A program made the position numbers and the translations under genes. Shown here one piece after another: positions 56,192 through 64,000 of a stretch of 64,000 nt of DNA; the first letter of the stretch is position 1; each line of letters begins with the position of its first letter. The notes under the pieces are model-generated. The model was not told the DNA's origin. It saw only the letters and a program-made list of their open reading frames with translations, and ran no database searches. Location: positions 102,035,897 to 102,099,896 of the forward strand of contig NC_081407.1 of NCBI RefSeq assembly GCF_030272615.1. Reading direction: 5' to 3'. This stretch comes from Cryptomeria japonica (Eukaryota; Streptophyta; Pinopsida; Cupressales; Cupressaceae).

Positions 56192-58078
56192 ATATCCACA
56201 CTTATCTAAGATGTGAAAACTAGGACCATAAAGCTTAGCCATTTATGAAAGAGAAGCGGGGTTTTCATAAAGTAAGGGATCAAAATCCTCTAAATCGGAA
56301 ATAAGGGGAGATGAAGTCTGAGAAGCCACCACAAAGTTATTACTCAATGGATCGGGTAAAGTGGGATGATTTTTAGGTTCTTCTTCTTCTTTTCAACCTT
56401 GGGTTCTCTAGGGGGGATTTTTTATCATCCTATAAAAGTAGGATTAAACTCAAGGAATCCCCAATCATCTTCTACAAGAATCTTTTCAAGAGAAAAGACA
56501 TCTTTAGTGGTAGAATCAGGGTAAGAAGGCTTTTCTTCAAGAACCTTATGTTCATTCAATGAACTAGAGGCAGGAGATATACCCGAGGAAATAGACACAC
56601 TAGTAGGAGGAGAGGTTTTGGAAGAATCACTTGAGATAGTTGGGGAAGAACCAATTGAAGAGGATTTAGATGTTGATGTTTGTAAACAAGCTTGGAGATT
56701 GGTATCACCTAGCAAGGTATATGTCTTATTGTTGTAAATTAATTTAACTTGCCTATGTAATGTAGAGGGGACAACTTGCATGCTATGAATCTAAGGTCTC
56801 CCTAATAACAGGTTGCATGTCAAATTTGTAGGCATGACATGAATAGGTGTGGATAAAGTAACATGACCTACCTTAATGGGCAAGGTAATGATACCTAATG
56901 AATATTTACCAGCATTATCAAAGCCTTAGATAGTAAGAGAATTGAGCTTAATGAGAGATGTATCGACATTGATTTATGCAACAAGTTAATGCTACAAACA
57001 TTAAGGCTAGAACCATTGTCCACTAGTGTTCGTCTTATTGCACTATTGTTTATTATAACCACAATCATTAAAGGATCATATTGATGTTGAATTTCACTAG
57101 TAGGCAACTCATCTTGTGTAAACACAATTTGAGCCTTAGGAGATGCTATAGAGTCAATCAAGGAAGCCATATTATTGGATGCCACTATAGGTGGGACATT
57201 CAAAGTTTTCAAGGCATCTTGTAACATTCCATGATGAGCTGAAGAAGCTTGAATAAAATCCCAAAGGGATATCTTGAGAGGGGTTGCTTTGAGTTGTTCA
57301 ATAATATCATATTATTTACCAAGAGTTTGTGAAATACAAGGTGCTTGAGGAAGAATAGGTTGAGGACTAGGAAGGGAAGTTGGGATAACCAGAGGAGGAT
57401 TAGGTTGCCTATTGTTTCTTGTGTTATAAGTGTGGGCAACTGCATGATGAATGTCCTTAGTTAGTTGTTTAGAATAACTATAAGGACTCTTAGTTGGATT
57501 TCCTCCTTGCACAGTAATAACAAGTTTATTAGGAGTACTAAAGGAATCATGACTATATCCACCTTGAATATTGAAAAGGGGTTGATTGGGAAGTTGTGAA
57601 GTTGAAGAAGGATAAGAACCTTGGACTACAAAAAGAGTCTTTCTATGTTCATTCACATTTATTATGTTGATTAGTCTTTTAGATGTATTGCTTTTATTTG
57701 AAGATTTGGACAAAGACACAAATTCATCAAGGGCATCATCCAACAAGGCCTGTCATATCGGTTGAAAGGTTTATCTTTCTATTCAAAAGGAGACATCTCC
57801 TTATAGAGAGAATTGTTGTAGACAACCATGTTGCTAGATTTAGTGGAGGAGTTGATAGGAATGTACCTATGAGAGGAATCATTCAACTTATCTTTATCAT
57901 CACCATGAAATGGCATAGTAACGAGGTTGATTAACTTTTGGCAAAATGAGGGTTTAGAAGGCTTCGGGTTCAAAAATTCATCTAGAGCTTCATCTAATTC
58001 ATCCTTACTAAAATCATAATTAAAATAATTGCATACATCATCAAAAGTATGAACATCTTGCAAATAAAAATCTGACAT
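56192..58078 (-). pseudogene. Element D2 N-terminal region and protease (no Gag)
   Basis: It starts at 58078 (MSDFYLQDVHTFDDVCNYF) and follows the same plan as D: DELDEALDEFLNP, VQGSYPSSTS / IQGGYSHD / VQGGNPTKS repeats, HTYNTRNNRQPNPPLVIP, WDFIQASSAHHGMLQDALKTLNVPP, FTQDELPTSEIQHQYDP, and protease TLVDNGSSLNVCSINLLHK (near 57030). Here the codon that is TGA in D is CGT (Arg). Frame changes near 57750, 57300, 56950 and 56790 and several stops make it a pseudogene. Its value is as an independent witness that this family lacks Gag at its N-terminus. Confidence 0.85.
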
Positions 58079-58278
58079 TTTTAAATGGAAATTGAATGAA
58101 ATTTAAACACACAATGCAAGCAAATAAAGGAAATCTCCTTTTTTTTTTCCTAGGATTTTTTTTTTACTCTTTTTTTTTTAGAATTATATGTTTATAAAGA
58201 AAATGAAAGATACAAAATATAGATCTAAAAAATCAATGAAATGAAAATAAGATTGGATTCACATCGGGTTCACATAAA
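58079..58278 (-). other. Element D2 leader and primer-binding site
   Basis: Homopolymer T runs on the plus strand (58139-58180) lie next to the coding start. At 58255-58278 the minus strand reads TTTATGTGAACCCGATGTGA, a variant of the C/D primer site, directly after the LTR end CCCCTACACA. Confidence 0.6.
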
Positions 58279-58499
58279 TGTGTAGGGGAAAAAGTGAGAC
58301 TAAGCAAACAAGCCTTAATCCCACTCTCATGTACACACTGTGGAATATGAAAGAGCCTAGGGAGGCAATCCTTGACTCTCTCTTCCTCACAAGAAGTAGC
58401 CAAATTGTGTTACCTCACTAGGCTCTTTCGTATTCCACAATGTGTACATGAGAGTGGAATTAGGGCTTGTTTTCTTAGTCTAACTTTTTCCCCTAGACA
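58279..58499. repeat. Fold-back of the D2 LTR end
   Basis: The arm 58279-58365 (last 87 bp of a minus-strand LTR) is repeated in inverted orientation at 58413-58499 with about ten mismatches. The 47-bp spacer (58366-58412) reads on as LTR sequence in the plus orientation (CACAAGAAGTAGCC). Beyond either side the rest of the D2 LTR is missing. The unit can form a long hairpin. Confidence 0.85.
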
Positions 58500-58679
58500 C
58501 TAGTAGTTTGTGATTTTCTGAGGTTAAAACTTAAATTTCCTCCTTGCAACAAACTTTCATCTTAGATGTCATTATGAGTTTTTATTCTTTCAAATCCACT
58601 TAGGACTTTCTTGTTGAGGTATGCAACATAAGGAATATATATAGTCTATTAAAACTATTCAATTTTATATTTGCCCATG
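58500..58679. other. Unassigned spacer
   Basis: 180 bp between the fold-back and the solo LTR with no recognised content. It ends with CCATG, the target duplication of the solo LTR. Confidence 0.5.
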
Positions 58680-60320
58680 TGTGTAGGAGAAAAAGCGACA
58701 CTAAGCAAACATGCCCTAATCTCACTTTCAATCACACACTTATGGAATACGAAAGAGCCTAGAGGTATCACACAATTGGCTACTTCTTTTTGTGGAAGAG
58801 AGAGCCATGGGCTACCTATTAGGATTTCTATTCCTTTGTTGCAAATGATAGATAGAATGATGCAAGTTCAATCCCTAACCCCAAAGTACAAGTATGAACT
58901 AGTAACAAGATTGCAGAATTGAACTTAAACAATGGAAAGCTATAAACACAAGAATAAGAAAAGAATGCAAATGCGTACCCAGAGTCAAAATCTAAGTGAA
59001 AATTTTCGGGACGGGGGTGCGGGCGCCACTGTCCTGATTCTGCCCCTGAAACTACTCCGGAAACTGCTGTTTTGCAGCCTAGAAAGCTGTCAAAAATGCT
59101 GAAAACTGCTGTCTGACAGAGGGACCAAGGCGCCCAGCGCCCCTGTCCTGGCAGGACTAGGGCACCCCATGCCCCTGTCCTAGTCTTTTGCTCTGAAATT
59201 TGGTGTGTGGTTCAGTCTCCATCTGCTTCTTCCGGATCTGCAACTTGCGGCGTCGTCCGAATCCCAAAATCTGTACTTATATCTGAAAGGGTGTTTTGGG
59301 CGGCTATATAGGGTTTTGCCTTAGTCAAACCCCCGCTTTGGTGATTTCCACCTCCACGAATAGCCAAGTTGTATTGTAAAAGTAGTGTGTGTGCAGACCT
59401 TGTGTGTGTGCAAGATCCTAAAATGCAAGTAAGCAAACTAGAGCAACCTAGAAAGTAAACCCTAATTGCTTGTAAATGATAATGTAAATGCTCCAAATCA
59501 AGATGCAAAGTGATCTAAAGCATGGATACAAATGATATAATGAGGCTTATGCAAAGACATGAAAACAACATGAAATCATACCCAACCCCAAGGGAAGGGT
59601 ACAAGCCAATCTTCAGTCAGTAATCCCCTATTGCTCTTCAATGTCTTCAAAGCCCTAAATGGATGAATGAAATTGATGAATTCTTGATGGATGGATGTTG
59701 AATGTTGTTGAAGTCTTCAAAGATCTGCTCTTTCGCTGCATATAAGGTCCTGAAATCAAAATTCGGATCCCTTCAAATGAAGAAAGAGAGCTCTTATATA
59801 TGAAACCCTAGGTCTTAATTTCAACTTTTGGCCAACCTAGAGATTGAATCTCCCGCCAATTTCTTGGGGTTAAGCTTTATTTTATGATTGGATCGTGCTC
59901 CTAAAATTTCGGGAAAAATGTTCGGGACCATGTGCACTCCGGGCGCCATGGTCTCGACAACTTTTCACCAAATTTTCAGGGTTGTCGGATATGATGATTT
60001 TAGTGAGAATCCCGAAGTTACAAGTGATTTCGAGATGTTTTGACCCCCGAAATCAAGCCCCCAAGTTCAAAATAGGACCTAATTAGGGTTTTTGATTAAA
60101 TGATGTATTGGAGGAATAAAATGAAAAGGGCACACTTTAATGAAAGGGCCCAACTTTATGATATGGGAGATGATAAAATAGAACCTTAGACCTAATTAAT
60201 TTAATTAATTAAGTGCTAAAGGGGAAATGCAATGCAAAATACAAAATGCGCTAAGGCAGGTGCTAAACTAGGTGTGAAATTGTACCACCCTAGCAAGTGC
60301 GCACAATTTACGACGCTAAA
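58680..60320 (-). repeat. Solo LTR of the D family
   Basis: About 1641 bp in minus orientation, flanked by CCATG at 58675-58679 and 60321-60325. Minus-strand ends are TTTAGCGTCG (the G of TG is lost) and CTCCTACACA. It shares the TATA box (59304-59311), the GC-core module (59925-59954) and the GC-rich palindromes (59120-59190, in two copies) with the D LTRs. No primer site or polypurine tract adjoins it, so it is a solo LTR left by LTR-LTR recombination. Confidence 0.9.
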
Positions 60321-60325
60321 CCATG

Positions 60326-63300
60326 TCATATGGGCTTCAAAATTCAAACCTAGTGTTTGATAATGACAGTCTCATTGAAATTAGGTTGGATATTAAGGGT
60401 GAATTTATAAGTGTAGCAGGTTTTTGTTAGAGCCTTCATTTAGAGTTATCTTGATTTAAAGATAAAAATCTACAAGGCTTGCCAACCTTATAATTTGTAT
60501 GAACTATGCCTTGTCTTATACATTATTCTCTCTGGCATCTTATAAAGTAGTCATAGTTATATTAATTTGATGTACTAGGGCCTTATAGTCTGAACATCAC
60601 CATGTGATCCACAAAGTTGTGAAAGGGAGGACACAAATGCAGGAGCGAATTAAATTAAATAAATGTGCAGTTTAGAGTTTACAAATTGTCCAATTATAGT
60701 GATGTTTGTTTTTAGGAAACTACAAGGTTTGCATGTTATTTCTTAGGTAGATAGAATTGGGGTACAGATGGGGTCCCATTTTCATTATGCAGGTGGGCTC
60801 ATGAGAGATGCAAATTATGAAAATTGAAAAATTGTGGAATCTTAATCCCAAAAATTAGAGCAGCCCATTTTTTAAGTTAAAATTTGAGCAGGCAAGTATT
60901 GTGGCCACACGGAAGCCAATTGTGCATTCTAAATACAATCTCCTAATATTTGCAATAGAGCTAAAAATTCAAATGTCATGAGACCAGTTGATTGCAAATC
61001 GTTCCAACTTTAGTTTTGACTAGAACTCCTAAGAAAATTTAGGAGCTACTCTTTGTTGGACCATTAACTAATTTGACATTTAATAGAGAAGTTACAAATG
61101 ACTTTTGTGTCTTCGAATGTTTGTGGCATTACTTAGCTACCTAGTGCATTAATTTATCCTACAACAATGGCAGTTACGATTTGAATAGTAGTTTTCTCAA
61201 TCTTGGTTACTCTTTGTACTCCCATAATAAAATGAAATGGCATCTTCCCAGAGAGGTCCAATGTCATAGAAACCTTGTATTTAATTTCCTTGGTTCATTG
61301 GTCATTTATTTAACCTTTCTAGTGAAAACATTAGATTTTCTTTGTTATAAATTGATTTAGTTTTTTTTCATGTTCATTTTATTTATTTTTAGCAGATCTC
61401 GTTACTTTTGTTTGCCCTTTTTTCCTTGGAGTTGCAATGCCCACCAAAATACCCTAGAGAAACTAAACATCCAACATACTAAAAAGAGAATAATTTTTTT
61501 TCAAAAAATAAAAAAATATCTAGTGCTACACATCATATCATCTATACAATGAATTAACATTCATTATCATTTAAGCATAAAGAATATAAATAATTCATAT
61601 AAGTACATTAACCAATTACGCAAGAAGAATAACATCACAGTCATTAAAACTATCTCTCTAAGGCATCTTAATGTCATTACTTAACCTACTACCACAAGTA
61701 ATAACATTCTACTCCTTTAATTACCACACTAATCATTACTTAATCCTTTACCATATGCAAATGTGACTTATTTATTTCCATTCATTATTATATGGAACTA
61801 CTTGATTATTTAACCTTTATGAGATGCACTCAACTCTAACATTCTATGCCTATTCTTTCCATGCAAGAATAATCCCTTTTTCTTAAATTCATTTTATAAC
61901 TAAATCCAAATATTCTGAATACCTTATCCATTTTCTATCTACATGAGAATTACATCAATGACATTATAAACTAACATGATATTATTATTCAACCACAACT
62001 CCTACACTATATTCAGTCCATTTGCTTAAAGATTTCTAACATATGAATCTACTTCCTAAGTGATAACCATGGAATTTAAACAATACAATAACTCATCACA
62101 TGAATCGATTCTATTACAAACATCTAAGAACATGAAATTATTTTCTTTCATTACACAAGATTATCACCATACATCTTCTAGTCTCATTATTACAAATCAT
62201 GTCATAATCCTAAGTTACCAACTACAACACAATTACAATTACATTCATTTGAATATTACATCATGTGCATATCTCTTTCCTAATACATGATCGATCTACA
62301 TTTTAACATATTAATACATTACATGAATCCAAGATATCCATTGCATAAATCTGCTACAAGAACATCCATAAGCTGCAACAAATAGAAGAATCCACATCCA
62401 CACATGAAGAATCCATAAGAATATCCCAATGGTTGAAAAATCACCAACCACTTGACCATGTGGAACCAAAGGAACCACCCCCTATGCTAGGAGATGACAC
62501 AAGGTCCAAACACACACTCTAGACCTAAGCTAGCACCTAACAACCAAAGAAGACTAAACAATACAAGGACTCTCAAGATAGGACCAACCACAAACAATCA
62601 CAAGAAGAAACTCCCAGAGGCTTACAAATCATCAAGTCATACATTACAAATTCAGAAGGAATAATTACAAATCAACAAGGGGACACATGTAGGAGTGGAG
62701 TGACATCACATGCCATGTTCTAACACAACAAATACTATAGCACAAGGCATAAGCCTGATGGACATGTGGAGCCATCTTAACCTATGAGAAATAAAGGGAG
62801 ATTGACTTGCCATCGCAATGGCCTTCCCCAGCTTATCCTAAAACATCCTCCTTGGGATCAAGTCACGGGGTTCACAACTATTCATTATCTTGATTAGTTA
62901 ATTATTTACCCAACCCATTAGATTATTATTATGTTATCAGTTGTTCACATAATGGTAAACTCCCAATGTGCCCTGGTGATCTAGAATTCATACATCCTTA
63001 CAAGGAACCTCATGCAAGCCCATCTCTCGTGACTCCGATCATCACAAGGAAGCCCGTTCCCCCTAACATTGACCCAAATAAAATCTCAACAAGAGGCTCA
63101 TATTCAACATAAAAATTTGAATCCATATGTATAACACCATGTAGCCATAACTCATGCATGATCATCCAATTGCCATAATGTCGAGTAAATCAATAAAGAG
63201 ACTCTTAGCAAATCAATATATCAAGGACCACAAAAGATCATCAAAATCTACCACAATACAAAATGAAAGTTACAACAAGGCCTACTCAATTGTTGGATTC

Positions 63301-64000
63301 AAAACAACAAAACTTCATCACTCAAACATGGCTCAACAACATGGAAGAGAACACCAATACATCCACAACAACATAAGAAGATAAATAAGAATGAAACCAT
63401 ATGAATACGTCACATCAAATCAAAGAACAATCTTGAAATTATCAATAAACTGAATTCAAGTGTCTGGTACAAAAATTAGATGGAAAAATCAAGATAGAAT
63501 GAGCAAAATAGATCAATCTGCAAAATCCAGACAGTACATCGCATATACCTAATCTGGCAGCGCATTTACCAGACTCAAGAACACATAGACAAAACCCTAA
63601 AGCGCATTCATAGAACTCTAAAGCATATTTTCATAGTTAAATAATGAATTTGGTAATAAACGACACATTTACCAATTTTGGAAGCATATACGCAACACAA
63701 AATAATGCATTTACATTAACACATATATACTTCTGGTGCTTTATTAAAAAAAAATGGAAAAAAACAGAAAAATTAAGATAGGAAAAATAATATCTAAGTA
63801 CAAACAAAAGACTTAAAAAAATACATGAATAGAGTTGCCCAAAACATTGGAACAAATAGGTATAAAAAAAATAAATAATAGCAAACTATAGACAAAGATA
63901 TCGCAAAGTATGGCTTACAACAATACAACCCAGAAACACTCAGGAAACTTATCAGAACAGTCAAATCAACAAAACTACAATAGAAAATCCACATTTACAC
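60326..64000. other. AT-rich region without recognised features
   Basis: No frame above about 76 codons and no domain text. Short T runs occur near 61360 and 61495, and A runs near 63745. The stretch 62400-63100 is richer in GC and reads like decayed repeat sequence, but no ends or relatives were identified in the window. Confidence 0.5.

Larger units (their letters stand above)
39967..58374 (-). mobile_element. Element D2: old Tat-type element interrupted by element D
   Basis: Minus-strand polymerase text at 39967-43467 and N-terminal text at 56192-58078 belong to one element split by D at CCATT. The reading resumes across the gap: GFHILDKCGYN before and GNGSSAQ after, as in GFRIFAKHGYHGNGCGAHE of D. 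The left end is cut by B inside GPYIIVEVYGLDAY, so the rest of the 3' end lies outside the window. On the right a primer-site variant and about 95 bp of LTR remain. Stops and frame changes are frequent, so D2 is older than D. Confidence 0.85.

Noticed and set aside
58279-60320. Treating 58279-60320 as one complete D2 LTR
   Set aside because: The CCATG duplication at 58675 and 60321 shows that 58680-60320 is a separate solo LTR; only about 95 bp of D2 LTR remains.

Overview
The window is nuclear DNA from a land plant with a large, repeat-rich genome. A gymnosperm is my best guess, from the Ty3/gypsy families and the very long LTRs, but nothing here proves it. I recognise no ordinary host gene, tRNA or rRNA. 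About 60 kb is a nested stack of transposable elements; the last 3.7 kb (60326-64000) shows nothing recognisable.

Layout. (1) 1-9958: a CACTA (En/Spm) DNA transposon with a spliced, damaged TNP2-type transposase gene on the minus strand; its terminus is at 9958 and its other end was not found. (2) 9959-39966: element B, an old minus-strand Ty3/gypsy element with 5.9-kb LTRs. Only the complete right LTR (34084-39966) and about 960 bp of the left LTR are in view. (3) Element A (10039-19007), a chromodomain Ty3/gypsy element, sits inside the left LTR of B with target-site duplication (TSD) ATAAC. (4) Element C (23476-31371, TSD GTATA), a Gag-only LTR element, sits inside the coding region of B. 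(5) Element D2 (39967-43467 plus 56192-58374), a minus-strand Tat-type element, is cut on the left by B and in the middle by (6) element D (43468-56186, TSD CCATT), a plus-strand sister with 1610-bp LTRs that differ at about 47 positions (hand count). D also carries an antisense, intron-containing plant-mobile-domain gene. (7) A solo LTR of the D family lies at 58680-60320 (TSD CCATG).

The right LTR of B is an empty-site control: it shows the undisturbed target of both the CACTA element (CTT, 39014-39016) and element A (ATAAC, 39089-39093). Inferred order: D2, then B, then CACTA, A and C into B, and separately D into D2.

Most notable points. C and D share LTR ends, primer-binding site and polypurine tract, yet C has Gag and no polymerase while D and D2 have polymerase and no recognisable Gag. 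This suggests a two-component retrotransposon system. A 30-bp GC-rich palindromic module recurs in C, D and the solo LTR, with its core inverted between C and D although the flanks keep the same orientation. The 1530-codon gag-pol of A has 16 internal stops (11 of them TAG) and no frameshift, suggesting cytosine deamination. All calls are from reading the sequence; no database search was run.
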